Source: Bradyrhizobium sp. CSA112
GTDB taxonomy: Bacteria; Pseudomonadota; Alphaproteobacteria; Rhizobiales; Xanthobacteraceae
Reading direction: 5' to 3'
DNA length: 64,000 nt
Assembly (NCBI RefSeq): GCF_029051645.1
Contig: NZ_JAACFS010000033.1
Span: 25,591-89,590 of the forward strand
The notes beneath the pieces are model-generated. The model did not search any database and was not told the origin of the DNA. It worked only from the letters and a program-made list of their open reading frames with translations. Of the stretch, positions 36,443 to 45,880 are shown piece after piece. A program made the position numbers and the translations under genes. Positions within the stretch are counted from its first letter, which is position 1; every line of letters begins with the position of its first letter.

Positions 36443-36737
36443 ATGAATGTCGAGCCCTCAGTGTGCCTCGAAGAGAAGCTGTTCTACAACCGCAATCACA
36501 TCGATCTCGGTCGTTCCCATATAGGGGTGCGCGCGCACAATGCCGTTGCCGCAGCTTCTTTCGCTCGTCAAAGCCGGTCCCGCGCTTTGCTTCGAGCCGA
36601 AAGCCAAGTGCGACGTGGAGATCGCCCTCGACGGCTTCATCGAATGCGATACCCACCGCTTCGTTGGCGAGTCCCCTGGCGACATAACGTGGAGCTACCA
36701 GTACCACGGTTATGGTGTGCTGTTCGAGCTTAAGTGA
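36443..36737 (+). pseudogene. fixX: fixX relic (ferredoxin-like)
   Basis: KLFYNRNHIDLGRSHIGVR begins in one frame, and the rest, DGFIECDTHRF and GDITWSYQYHGYGVLFELK, in another, with a frameshift near 36540. In working FixX this region carries the iron-sulfur Cys residues (CMECGTCR type); here most are replaced, so the cluster could not form. Confidence 0.8.
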
Positions 36738-36978
36738 GAGAGGCGCTCCACCCCCGCTGCTTGATTGGCGTGCCCACGGTTTCGATTGACCTGTCCCTTC
36801 TGGGCGCCTGCTGGGAGAGGTCAACGAATTTGGGAATAGCATTTGCCGCAGAGCGCGAGTGTTCAGGCTGGATGAAGAGCGGAGCAAGGGCTTCGCTGAG
36901 CGGAATAAAACTAGACTCCGCTTAAAACACTCAATCGAACGGCGCAATAGCGGCCTCTCTGCCCTCGTGAGTCGCCAC

Positions 36979-37740
36979 ATGGACTTATTCAGCTTCATCG
37001 AATGCGCGAAGCAAACGCGCTCTACTAAAGCGCTGTTCGATCTTCTTGTGAGCTGTGCGAGCGAGGAGGGCTTCAGTGAAGTCGCTTATGGAGCACTCAC
37101 CTTCGCGGAACCGCCTCGTCTACCGGAGTATCTACCGCCCTCGGTGACCGTGAACTTCCCGCCTGACTGGTGCCACCGTTATTTTGAACGTAACTACCGT
37201 GTCATCGACCCGGTGGTCCGGCGGACACCAATGCTTCCGGGGCCGTTTCTCTGGGACGAACTCGCCAAGCAATATCAACTGCAATCCGGCGAGCAGCGCG
37301 TACTGGACGAGGCCAGAGAGGCAGGTCTGAAGCACGGTATGAGCGTGCCATTGTTTGGGGCATTTGGCCGAGTATCTGTGGTATCCTTTGCATCTCCGTT
37401 GGACGACGCCGATCCTCAGTATCGTATGAGTCACCTCAACACACTGGCCTGGCACTTTCATATCGCGTTTGCGGAGATCGCGCGGCCCTCGGATAGCAGC
37501 TGCGACAGGAAACTTACCCTGTCTAAGCGCGAAAAAGACTGCCTGCGCTGGGTGGCAGAGGGAAAATCGTCTTGGGAAATTGGGAAGATCCTGAAGGTCA
37601 GCGATAATACAGTCAATTTTCATCTTAAGAACGTGATGCGCAAGTTGGGTACGACGAACCGCACCCAGGCCGTCGTAAAAGCGATTCGCCTCAATCTCAT
37701 TGAATTCTCGACGGCACCAGCGCTGGCAACTGGTAACTGA
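36979..37740 (+). CDS. LuxR-family transcriptional regulator (autoinducer-binding type)
   Basis: The ~253-residue protein has the ligand-binding domain (about residues 15-165; NFPPDWCHRYFERNYRVIDPVV and FLWDEL hold the conserved Trp, Tyr and Asp residues) and a LuxR helix-turn-helix near the C-terminus (LTLSKREKDCLRWVAEGKSSWEIG). ATG 36979 gives the family length; an in-frame start at 36859 would add 40 residues with no support. It is a paralogue of the regulator at 63-791 and is the nearest regulator gene to the pepM palindromes. No LuxI gene is adjacent. Confidence 0.85.
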   Translation: MDLFSFIECAKQTRSTKALFDLLVSCASEEGFSEVAYGALTFAEPPRLPEYLPPSVTVNFPPDWCHRYFERNYRVIDPVVRRTPMLPGPFLWDELAKQYQLQSGEQRVLDEAREAGLKHGMSVPLFGAFGRVSVVSFASPLDDADPQYRMSHLNTLAWHFHIAFAEIARPSDSSCDRKLTLSKREKDCLRWVAEGKSSWEIGKILKVSDNTVNFHLKNVMRKLGTTNRTQAVVKAIRLNLIEFSTAPALATGN

Positions 37741-37999
37741 CCTGAGCGTGTGGCGTCCGCTCGCAGGATTCTCATGGCATGACGATCTAATCTCGTTGGG
37801 AATAGCAGCGAGTTGGATGCTGCATCGGTATAATCACAAAAGGCCTGCGCCGGTCGCCCACGAATCGGCCGCCGCTAGTTCGTGGCTTTCGCGTTTCTGA
37901 CACCGCACGGCTTCTGTCAGCTTCAGACACCTAACATTCTCCGCGGGATCGCAGTTGCTTTGAAGGCTAAATCAGCAGCTTAGCTCTTGCGAGCGCCAC

Positions 38000-38015
38000 T
38001 GGCACGGCGGTTGCT
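38000..38015 (+). promoter_or_regulatory. Sigma-54 (-24/-12) promoter before cytochrome c peroxidase
   Basis: TGGCACGGCGGTTGCT fits the consensus TGGCACG-N4-TTGCW at every position and lies 50-70 bases before the peroxidase start region. An upstream TGTCAGCTTCAGACA (about 37915-37929) resembles the NifA activator site but has N9 spacing. NifA control is likely but unproven. Confidence 0.75.
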
Positions 38016-38064
38016 ATGCAGCCATCACTGGGACAAGCGTGAGTGCGTGACATAAACAGGGACG

Positions 38065-39168
38065 ATGCCCTCCTTGTTTGGTGCCGATGAGAGGTATTGT
38101 GAAGAAGTCAGCGATATGGGAGCTTCACCTCGTACGCAAGCTATCCGTTGCGGCCGTTGCGATGTTGGCCTCACACAGACTAGCGCCGATGATGATTTGA
38201 TGAGAGCTGCTAGGCAGATTTTCAAACCGATCCCCTCGATCATGCCTGCAGTGAAGGACAATCCGGTCACCCATGAGAAGGTCGAACTCGGCAAGATGCT
38301 GTACTTCGATCCGCGGCTGTCAGCCAGCGAGATTATCAGCTGCAATAGCTGCCATAATCTTGGTACCGGCGGAGTCGATGCCGGTCCGACCTCGGTCGGG
38401 CACGGCTGGCAGCAGGGTCCACGTCGGGCGCCAACCGTCTATAACGCGGTATTCAATGTGGCGCAGTTCTGGGATGGACGTGCCGCAGACCTCGAGGCAC
38501 AAGCTAAGGGCCCCGTGCAGGCGCGTGTCGAAATGAACGCGACCCCAGATCATGTGCTCAATACGTTGAATTCGATGAGTGACTACGTGGTCATGTTCAA
38601 GAAGGCGTTCCCGAACGAGGCGTCGCCGGTCACCTTTGACAACTTCGCGAAGGCGATCGAGGCCTTTGAAGCGACTCTGATTACACCCGCTGCTCCATTC
38701 GATCAGTACGTTGAAGGCGATACGACTGCTCTCAATGATCAGCAGAAGGCAGGATTGAAGCTCTTCATGCAAACGGGGTGCTCCTCTTGTCACAACGGAA
38801 TCAACGTCGGTGGACAAGGTTACTTCCCGTTCGGCGTGATCAAAGGGCTGGGCGCAACCCTGCTTCCGGCCTCCGACAAGGGCCGATACGCGGTCACCAA
38901 GGCTGCCAGCGACGAATACGTTTTCCGCGCCGCGCCGTTGCGCAATGTCGCGTTGCGGGCTCCATACTTCCATTCAGGCCAGGTTTGGAGCCTTAAGCAA
39001 GCGGTTGGCGTGATGGGTGAAATCCAGCTCGGCATCGAGCTTAGCGATAAGGAAAAGAACGATATTGTTGCGTTTCTGAATTCGCTGACTGGGCAGCTGC
39101 CTAAGATTGAGGATCCGAAATTGCCCACGCGTACCGACGCGACGCCGCCGCCCTCTTTAGGCAGATAG
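38065..39168 (+). CDS. Di-haem cytochrome c peroxidase (signal peptide out of frame)
   Basis: This MauG/CcpA-family enzyme reduces hydrogen peroxide in the periplasm using two c-haems: CNSCH (about residue 93) and CSSCH (about residue 234) are present, with VGHGWQQGPRRAPTVYNAVFN and the C-terminal PYFHSGQVWSLKQAV. The signal peptide lies in another frame: ATG 38087 reads RKLSVAAVAMLAS, then shifts near 38190 to SADDDLMRAARQ. As written, the in-frame start 38065 encodes a non-secretory N-terminus, so the protein may not be exported or haem-loaded unless the shift is a sequencing error. Confidence 0.75.
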   Translation: MPSLFGADERYCEEVSDMGASPRTQAIRCGRCDVGLTQTSADDDLMRAARQIFKPIPSIMPAVKDNPVTHEKVELGKMLYFDPRLSASEIISCNSCHNLGTGGVDAGPTSVGHGWQQGPRRAPTVYNAVFNVAQFWDGRAADLEAQAKGPVQARVEMNATPDHVLNTLNSMSDYVVMFKKAFPNEASPVTFDNFAKAIEAFEATLITPAAPFDQYVEGDTTALNDQQKAGLKLFMQTGCSSCHNGINVGGQGYFPFGVIKGLGATLLPASDKGRYAVTKAASDEYVFRAAPLRNVALRAPYFHSGQVWSLKQAVGVMGEIQLGIELSDKEKNDIVAFLNSLTGQLPKIEDPKLPTRTDATPPPSLGR

Positions 39169-39943
39169 TGTGGTTCTTCCACCGTAGTGGGCATTGTGCG
39201 TTCTTTGAATGTAAAGGAACGCGGCGCAGGCATTCGGGCGTCTGCGATGCATGAAGTCGCAAAGGCGGAGCAGGATGGGAGCGGGACACGAAAGCAAGTG
39301 CCCGATCAGCTGCCCGATGAAAGCGCAGCTATGACAAAGCGTCTGCTAGCACCAAGTCCAGAAGGCTATAAAGACTGACGCATATGACAGGGCTGTTGAT
39401 GTAGGCAAACAGTGGCTCGGGTTGGGCCTGAATCGTCAGCAGACACAAACGGGTTTCTCTTGCCGTGTATCCGCGCGTTGAGCCCAAGGTCAAGGGGGAT
39501 GACAATTTAACCAAGCGTTCTGCACAAAAGGGCGGCCGCAGAATACCCAGACGTCGAGCACAAGCAGTACCATACTCGTAGCAATCTAATCGTGTGAGCG
39601 GGCTGAAAGCCGATCCGGCGCTTCCAAACGTGAGATGCGTAAGCTGAACAGTGCGTTGCGGACCGGAGAATGGAAGTAGGCCTCGGGTTGAATATCCGCG
39701 GAAGCATGGGAGGCGCTCTTGAACCGGGCAAACTGTCCGGCCGTCTGCGTGCTCATCCCCTAACCATGCATCACCATTGTGCCGGGCCGTGTCAGGTTCG
39801 CGATTGCCATTTAGCCATTCGAGTTTGGTGGTGATCACATTGAACATACTCAACCCAAACGATTTGCAGGCAGAATGTCCTTGCATATTCCCGGAAAATA
39901 CAGAACGCGGTTAGGTGACCGTTCCGCGGCAGATGAATAGCTC
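39169..39943. other. Intergenic region
   Basis: A long gap after the peroxidase. A 185-codon reverse frame (39329-39886) is not supported by codon pattern or a recognised domain. No IS ends or hairpin is evident apart from the terminator at its right edge. I see nothing else to annotate. Confidence 0.3.
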
Positions 39944-39975
39944 GAAAAAAGCCCCGGCCCGAGGGCCGGGGCTTT
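39944..39975 (-). terminator. Intrinsic terminator of the outer-membrane protein gene
   Basis: AGCCCCGGCCC-GAG-GGCCGGGGCT is a strong stem, followed on the - strand by a run of T (read as AAAAAA on +). It stands just beyond the omp stop and may also work for rightward transcripts. Confidence 0.85.
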
Positions 39976-40000
39976 CGATCCGCCGTTTGACGCGAGGAGA

Positions 40001-40693
40001 TCAGTATTTGAGAACCGGCGGGCTAAACTTGTAATTGAGCCGCAGGGTCAGGAGATCGAAATCCTGGCGGATGCGATCGGTCGCGACCACACCAGCGGCC
40101 GTGGTGAAGTTCACGTTGGCGTCCGGCATGAACAGGTGGTCGTACTCGACGCCGACCGACCAATTCGGCGCAAAGCCGACTTCCACACCCGCGCCGACAG
40201 CTGCGCCCAAACGCGTATTGTCGGTGCTCGCCAGCTGCGCGCCGGTCAGGGTTGAGGTGACCTGATGGGTGTTGCTCGTCACCGCAGCACCGCCCTTGGC
40301 GTAAAGCAGAACGTTGTTGGAGGTGTAGCCGATCAGGCCGGTGATCAGGCCGAACGCGTCGGTCGTGCTGCGGTTAGTATTGAGGGGGAAGGTGGTGCTG
40401 ACATTGGAGCCGCTGAAATCAGCCCAGTTGCCCTGACCTTCGATACCAAACACCGCCTGGCCCATCTGCTGGCGATAGCCGATCTGGCCACCCACGGTGC
40501 TACCAGTTGCATCGCTCAAGCCCCAACCGCCGTTGATACCGATGTACAAACCGCTCCAGTCGTAGATCGCGGCCGCGACCTGCGGCGGTGGCGGCGCCAT
40601 ATAGACGGGCTGCGCAGCGAGATCCGCGCCGAATGCGGGTGCGGCCGCGCTAAGCGCGACGATGCTGCAAGTCACAAGCAACAAGTTCTTCAT
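40001..40693 (-). CDS. Outer-membrane beta-barrel protein (Omp25/Omp31-like)
   Basis: The 230-residue protein has a signal peptide (MKNLLLVTCSIVALSAAAPAFGA) then the family motif YDWSGLYIGINGGWG and repeated amphipathic strands ending in LRLNYKFSPPVLKY. Such proteins are abundant outer-membrane porin-like proteins in Rhizobiales. ATG 40693 is used because it opens directly onto the signal peptide; the open frame runs 38 codons further upstream without a translation signal. It has a strong terminator at its end. Confidence 0.85.
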   Translation of the reverse strand: MKNLLLVTCSIVALSAAAPAFGADLAAQPVYMAPPPPQVAAAIYDWSGLYIGINGGWGLSDATGSTVGGQIGYRQQMGQAVFGIEGQGNWADFSGSNVSTTFPLNTNRSTTDAFGLITGLIGYTSNNVLLYAKGGAAVTSNTHQVTSTLTGAQLASTDNTRLGAAVGAGVEVGFAPNWSVGVEYDHLFMPDANVNFTTAAGVVATDRIRQDFDLLTLRLNYKFSPPVLKY

Positions 40694-41099
40694 TTCCAGT
40701 TTCTTTCCTTTAGATGGCCCCCGGGCCGCGCGCGTCTTAGCAACGTCATCGGGAATTGCTGTAACGACAGCGCAACACTCACTCGAAAGAAAGAGCTTGA
40801 AACTCACGCTGCGTCAGGTTGTAGGCTTGGAAATCATGACCAAATGTGCACAGCCCAAAGCGTTGATCGCGTATGGGAGAGATGCGCGTCAATGCCAACA
40901 TTGGAGTGAAGGGTGTTCGAATCGAAGCTCGCTGATAAAGGGGCGCGCGTGGGCGAGAGCCGCGACGAACTGTATCGGATCGTCTGGCTGAGTGTTGTTC
41001 CCCAGAAGGGCGCTTCCCCTCGGAGCCTCGCTTGATTAAACAGCAGAGGCAACGCCGACCATCGACTTCATTCAGGCACGCCTATGGGCCCTGAAGCAG
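40694..41099. other. Upstream region of the outer-membrane protein gene
   Basis: It includes the leftward omp promoter, with no recognisable sigma-54 or other element. No gene is supported in the rest of the gap; small frames are antisense or shadow frames. Confidence 0.3.
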
Positions 41100-41351
41100 G
41101 TGTCACTTACGACTGCGCCGAAGCGACCGCTGGACCAGCTACATCTCGCTGATTTGATCAATCGTGCGGTCTCAAATCGTGTGATCGACGCCGGAACCGA
41201 GCACCAAGCGGGCCTTGCGATGGATGCGCGGAACCTCATTCATCCCGGTAGAGCACTGCGCTCGGGCGAAGCATGTAGTAAAGCTACAGCATTAGCTGCA
41301 CTGGCTTCGGTCTATCGCCTCATTGAACAGTTGAAAAAGCTGGCACCGTAA
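41100..41351 (+). CDS. Hypothetical protein, probably a C-terminal fragment
   Basis: The 83-residue sequence contains AMDARNLIHPGRALRSGEACSKATALAALASVYRLIEQL, a pattern I associate with the C-terminal part of a hypothetical protein family in rhizobia. The start is not clear, so the gene may be truncated. No function is assigned. Confidence 0.4.
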   Translation: MSLTTAPKRPLDQLHLADLINRAVSNRVIDAGTEHQAGLAMDARNLIHPGRALRSGEACSKATALAALASVYRLIEQLKKLAP

Positions 41352-41412
41352 ATCAATTCTCGCCTTGAGTTCATGCGACAAGCCGAACCGTCTCTTTTGA
41401 TTGATTTCCCGC

Positions 41413-42355
41413 CTAAAGCTTATCGATCCACTCCTGGATCTCAGTCTTTATTTCTTCGAAACTGGGTGGGTCATCATAGTAGAGAGCGCGACTGCGGTCA
41501 TAGGCGTTCGCATACAGGGCCGTCGTTTCGGCGTCGCTCAGAAGAAAAGCTTTGTTCCCAGCGATGTTCTGGTTGTCGCCCTAACGAAATCGCTTTTGTT
41601 TGTGCTGCTTGTATCCTTCCGTGCCGATGAATTCCTGAACCTCCGGACGTTGGAGCAGTTCGTAGACATCATAGTAGTGCCGCATGAACCCGACCGGATC
41701 GCCGACATCGGATTGCTGATTGCGAAACTTGGTCGAGATCGTCTGCAGCTTTTCTACGAATGTGTAGCTAGGATCATAGCAAGGCACCGCCTTGGCGGTT
41801 ATCGATGATGTCGACGTTGCTGGCGACGGCCCGGTCATAAAGCCAGGAACTGATATCCTCGGGTGTGTTTGGCGCGACCTTGTCAAAGCCGGCCTCGAGC
41901 AGGACGCCGTCCCTCAGCCCTTCCCGGTTCAGCGATGCTCGTGTAAATCAGACGGATTCCTGCGTTCCGATAATCGGGCACATCATCAAACGCGGTATCG
42001 CGCTCCACCTTCGTGATGCCGTCGATCTTGATCATTTGGGCCAGCCAGTCGAAGAAGTCCTTTCTGGATCGGATATGCGGCGGCTTGTTGTGGTTCTTGC
42101 CGGTCTTCACATCCCGGTCGGAGGTTCGATGAGAATATCGATGTCCTCCGAAAACCGATTGATGATCTGATGTCCTTTCGAAAGGGAAGTTCCACCCTTC
42201 AGCCGGAATGTGAAGCCGAGCTGCTGCAGCCCGTAGAGGCAATGCATGATCCAGTAGTCCTTTTCGACGAGCGGTGGATCAATGCCCTTTACTTTCGCCA
42301 CAATCCGGATCAGGTCAGCAAACTGAGGATGATTGTGGAGGAAATCACGCGGCAT
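41413..42355 (-). pseudogene. AbiEii-type nucleotidyltransferase toxin, frameshifted
   Basis: The N-terminus (VEKDYWIMHCLYGLQQLGFTF and KGGTSLSKGH then SEDIDILIEPP) has the AbiEii-like GxS-x10-DxD nucleotidyltransferase signature. Later pieces FRNQQSDVGDPVGFMRHYYDVYELL and SFEEIKTEIQEWIDKL are in other frames, with shifts near 42115, 41890 and 41590. Its start overlaps the stop of the partner antitoxin gene. Type IV toxin-antitoxin and abortive-infection function are presumably lost. Confidence 0.85.
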
Positions 42356-42938
42356 GCAATTCGCTCGCCCTTAGCGCACGCTCGAAGAATTTCTTTGTTC
42401 GCTCGTTCCCATACTCGCGGACGGCGCGACGCAAGCGCCGCCGGTCGGACGACGCGGCGCGTTGCACTACCCGCTTGAGAACCTCGTCCTTGGCTTCCGC
42501 GAGCTGATCAACGTTGTTGACGAGGTCAATAAGGAGAAATTCCTTTGTAAGCGACTTTGGAAAGCGCGGCTTCACGCGAAACGCAAACTTGCGGCTGCCT
42601 AGCTGAAAGTCCCCGTGGCGCTTGTGGTTGTAGACGACGGTCTTGTCATAAAGCTGCGTCGTGCCCACTCCCAGACTGTTGTAGGCATTCGGCGAAGCCA
42701 GGAGAAATGTATCGTCCTTGAGAAAAGCGCTAACGACTTCCTTGTCAGCAGCGGGAGCCGGACCAAACACCGTTTCCTTTGGATAGGCGTAGAGCCCGCC
42801 CGAAAGCTTCTTGAGGGTACCGCTCTCAACCAGCTGCTTGAGATGCCGATCGACAGAGGTCGACCAGCGCGCCAGATCCGCGCGCCGATAGGCTTGGCCG
42901 GGCTACAAGTGCCTTTTGAGGGTATCGAACTTCGTCAT
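42345..42938 (-). pseudogene. AbiEi-type antitoxin with in-frame stop
   Basis: The frame starts MTKFDTLKRHL, meets TAG at codon 12, then continues in the same frame through PGQAYRRADLARWSTSVDRHL (winged helix) and ESGTLKKLSGGLYAYP to the end. Apart from this amber codon the protein looks complete (about 197 codons). Reinitiation at an internal codon could give a truncated protein lacking only the first residues. Confidence 0.8.
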
Positions 42939-43003
42939 GGTCTGGAGTATAAGTCAAAACTGACTGTTTCGGGTTTCTCATTGAAAATCCATGCAATGTA
43001 TGG

Positions 43004-43413
43004 TCATAGAAGATGCCTAAAAGCGATCGGATCCGAAGCAAGGGCGCAACGCATTCGTGAGATTAGGTCGTCCATTTCGTATCTGGTTGACGGATCTTGT
43101 GTCTCGTCCTCGAACATCTGGTCGGTTTCGTCTTCCCTCAGAGCTTCGCGACGATCTTCCTGGCGCCACTGGCTCGCGATGCTGCGCATCACCTGTGAAA
43201 GGAATGCTGGAAGCTGGACTTCGCTGGGCCACAGCCGCCGCCCCAACAAGATGCGGTCGAGCGCCTCGTAGAGAAGATCATCCGTATCATGGTAGCGTAG
43301 GCCGCTGCCCAGGCGCGGGCTAACAACGACAGGCGCACGAGGTCGGGCCCGCGCAAGCGGCCGATGATGCGGCGAACCTCGCCGAGGGAAATATGCGTCG
43401 CCTCATCGTCCAT
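43004..43413 (-). pseudogene. Sigma-70-family factor relic
   Basis: Reading from 43413, MDDEATHISLGEVRRIIGRLRGPDLVRLSLLARAWA leads, after a frameshift near 43290, into LDRILLGRRLWPSEVQLPAFLSQVMRSIASQWRQEDRRE, the conserved helices of an ECF-like sigma factor, and stops early. Similar genes occur in rhizobial symbiosis regions. The product is not expected to work. Confidence 0.6.
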
Positions 43414-43668
43414 TGATTGCCGACCAGGCCTCCAATGAGTGTTGCGCTGCAGGTGGCCTTTCCGGGAAGGCTTTGCGAAAATTTTTCGGAAAGTTACCGA
43501 CGGCGACCGATCGACGCGAGTCTCGCCGGGCACCAAAAGAGGCTTGGTGATCGATGCACAACGCCTTCTGATAATCTAAGTCTATGTTATTACTGGGATA
43601 ATTATAACTGTCTTGAAATGTCATCTGACAATCATTACACTTATTACAGTTGCGCGGAGGTATGGGCC

Positions 43669-44136
43669 ATGACTGACGTGGTCACCAAGCTCAAGATCGA
43701 TGACCGTGATCGGGAAGAGGCAAAGAAGGGCGCGGGCCTGCTTGGCGGGCTTGCAGCGCCTGGCGGCCTGTTCTTCACAGATCCCTCCGGGAAGCCGATC
43801 CTGACAGAGATGCCTGCATCGCTCTTGCGAGCGGTGCACGATTTTCTCGACGCCATCTCGCAGCCGGGCGAAACCTTGGTCTTCAAGGCGGAGCATGAGG
43901 TTTCCCCAGAGACGGCAGCCGAGATGTTGGGCATCTCTCGTCCCGTCGTGTACAAGCGCATGGATGCGGGGAAACTGCCGTTCCGGCAGGTAGGCACCCA
44001 TAGACGAATCCGTGTCGCAGATGTCGCGCGCCTGAAGCAGCATGAGGAGCAGCGCCGGAAGGCTGCGGCTGAAATAGCTGCCGATACCGAGGATCTCGAG
44101 GCGAACTATGCCGAGACCGGTAACCGGGCTCCTTGA
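43669..44136 (+). CDS. Antitoxin with excisionase-type helix-turn-helix
   Basis: The 155-residue protein has SPETAAEMLGISRPVVYKRMDAGKLPFRQVGTHRRIRVADV, a MerR/excisionase-type DNA-binding helix-turn-helix (about residues 81-121), followed by a charged coiled-coil tail (QHEEQRRKAAAEIAAD). GGAGG precedes ATG 43669. It overlaps the PIN-domain gene by 29 bases, the usual antitoxin-first arrangement. It probably neutralises the toxin and represses the pair. Confidence 0.8.
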   Translation: MTDVVTKLKIDDRDREEAKKGAGLLGGLAAPGGLFFTDPSGKPILTEMPASLLRAVHDFLDAISQPGETLVFKAEHEVSPETAAEMLGISRPVVYKRMDAGKLPFRQVGTHRRIRVADVARLKQHEEQRRKAAAEIAADTEDLEANYAETGNRAP

Positions 44137-44707
44137 TGCAAACGTTCTATACTCGAACGCACTTCGCAATCTCCTGCTTCAGCTTGCGTTGAATGACGCG
44201 TTCGAGGCCCGGTGGACGGATCGCATCGAAGATGAGTGGCTCCGCAATCTCGAGGATCGGACGAGAGATCGGGTTTCGCAGCGAACCCTGCCGCTCATTC
44301 GCAAGCACTTTCCGGATGCGATCATTTGCGATTTCGACGCCGACCAAGCTATCAGAAGTACGGATCCCAAAGACCGCCACGTAGCCGGTGCAGCCGTCGC
44401 GGTGCAACCCTGTGCACTGATCACAAACAATCTCAATGATTTCGATGCAAGCGAGCTCGCAAAGCTCGGCGTCCGAGTGTTGTCGCCGGACGATTTTCTC
44501 GTTGAGCTATTCGACGAAGCACCGGGCTTTATCGAAGCCGCAACACGAGAGGCGGCGGCCAACCTTACGAAGAGCTTGCCTTCCTGGGACGAATATATTG
44601 CCGACCTCGAGCTCAGAGCGGGGTTGACAAAATTCGCCGCGCGATTGCGTTCGTTCGACCACCAGACAAGTGGTTCCGATCTTGCGGCAACAAAGGAGCC
44701 CGAGTGA
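44108..44707 (+). CDS. PIN-domain ribonuclease toxin
   Basis: The 199-residue protein begins GLLDANVLYSNALRNLLL with the first catalytic Asp, and later holds TDRIEDEWLRNLEDRTRDR, DPKDRHVAGAAVAV and ITNNLNDFDASELAKLGV with further acidic residues of the PIN active site. PIN toxins cleave RNA and are held in check by the overlapping antitoxin. Both genes look intact. Confidence 0.8.
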   Translation: MPRPVTGLLDANVLYSNALRNLLLQLALNDAFEARWTDRIEDEWLRNLEDRTRDRVSQRTLPLIRKHFPDAIICDFDADQAIRSTDPKDRHVAGAAVAVQPCALITNNLNDFDASELAKLGVRVLSPDDFLVELFDEAPGFIEAATREAAANLTKSLPSWDEYIADLELRAGLTKFAARLRSFDHQTSGSDLAATKEPE

Positions 44708-44758
44708 GAGGATCGCTCAGGTTTTGAGGAGCGTCTGCAGGTTTGCGCGAAAATTCGC

Positions 44759-44995
44759 TCATACCCGAGGGTGGGCCCCTTGATTAGCTTGGATCGCTCG
44801 ACCCGAAAGTCGCAAATGATACGGCGCGCTCAGCAGCAATAGAAAAAGTGCCCTATTGGCTTCATAGCTGGCAGCGGATCGGTTGCTTCCTGAACCCGTC
44901 ATGACCAGCGCGCCTTCGATCGTGTAGAGCGACCACAACCACCTTCGCCCGTGCCGCTTCAAGAAAACATTGAAGGTTGGAATTCGATCAGACAT
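44759..44995 (-). CDS. Small hypothetical protein
   Basis: A 78-residue basic protein (MSDRIPTFNVFLKRHGRRWLWSLYTIEGALVMTG) with a C-terminal hydrophobic stretch around ANRALFLLLLSAPYHLRLSG. No domain is recognised. ATG 44995 is used instead of TTG 45001. Confidence 0.45.
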   Translation of the reverse strand: MSDRIPTFNVFLKRHGRRWLWSLYTIEGALVMTGSGSNRSAASYEANRALFLLLLSAPYHLRLSGRAIQANQGAHPRV

Positions 44996-45041
44996 GATCA
45001 AGTCAGGGCGTCAATTCAAGACGATTGTGCGTTTTTGGTCT

Positions 45042-45575
45042 TCAGAACTCTAGAGCGACTTTCAAGCGAGCTTTCTCTAGGCGATGCCTGAGTGCAGTGA
45101 GCCTGTTAGCCAGCTCGGTCAATTCGTGAACACCGGAATCACCAAAAACAAATTCATCGAGCGCTTCCTGTTGTGCGGCGACGCTCGCGAGATGCTTGTA
45201 AGTCTTGTCCGTCAGCGACATCTGCACGACCCTGGCATCGCTAGTGGAGGGCTTGCGCCGCAGGAAGCCCTTCTTCTCCAACAGCTTTGATTGGGTCGTG
45301 ACGAACGAAGGGTCGACGTGCATCAACTGCGACACCACATTGACCGGAACACCGCTTTCTCTGTCCAACTCCATCAAGGCCATCAAGATCATCCACTGTG
45401 GACCGGTGATGCCAAGTACATTGGCCTGGAATTGGCGAAGTCCCTCCAGACACAAATTGATGGATCTGATTTCCCACACGAATCGCCGGATCACCTCCTG
45501 AATCTCAGGGGGACTCCTGCCGACCTCTCTTGTTGGGCTGGGCAAATCCGGCAGCATCGATGTCTGGAGTTCCAT
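45042..45575 (-). CDS. MarR-family transcriptional regulator
   Basis: The ~177-residue protein has the MarR winged helix: VLGITGPQWMILMALMEL, VNVVSQLMHVDPSFVTTQSKLLEKKGFL and the wing RRKPSTSDARVVQMSLTD. The start MELQTSMLPDLPSPT at 45575 is conserved in two relics elsewhere (about 55820 and 62510). The strand and conserved upstream sequence suggest that it regulates itself and the divergent region. Neighbouring genes do not reveal a ligand. Confidence 0.8.
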   Translation of the reverse strand: MELQTSMLPDLPSPTREVGRSPPEIQEVIRRFVWEIRSINLCLEGLRQFQANVLGITGPQWMILMALMELDRESGVPVNVVSQLMHVDPSFVTTQSKLLEKKGFLRRKPSTSDARVVQMSLTDKTYKHLASVAAQQEALDEFVFGDSGVHELTELANRLTALRHRLEKARLKVALEF

Positions 45576-45729
45576 CCTTGAGTTTGCTTCCCTTAGCGAC
45601 GAGCTGGGCACCCCGCTCGGCCGGCTGATCGTCTGCCGCAAGATCCGGGGGCACTCTTCGAAGATGTCTTCCGGAAAGCGCTTGCACCGGCCTCGCAGAC
45701 CTAAATACTTCCGCAATTATCGGACAATT

Positions 45730-45880
45730 GATGTGGTGAAATCCGTCGAAAGAGGCGCTCGAACGCGGAATTTAAGCGTCAACGCAGGACACGTTGCATT
45801 TATCAATATCGACATGTCGTTACTGTACAGGATCGAACGTAACTCTGTTGCACGAGCCGACTGTTGGAGCCGGCAAAGAC
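45730..45880. repeat. MarR-linked repeat, copy 1
   Basis: The stretch from GTGGTGAAATCCGTCGAAA through GCATTTATCAATATCGACA to GAGCCGACTGTTGG recurs at 56281-56420 and 62661-62785. It lies upstream of the MarR gene and has the palindrome CGACATGTCG at its heart, a possible operator. Confidence 0.65.

Noticed and set aside
39329..39886. 185-codon frame on the - strand
   Set aside because: No recognised domain, no ribosome-binding site and irregular composition; reported only as intergenic.
40694..40807. 38-residue N-terminal extension of the outer-membrane protein
   Set aside because: A typical signal peptide begins at 40693; the extension would bury it.
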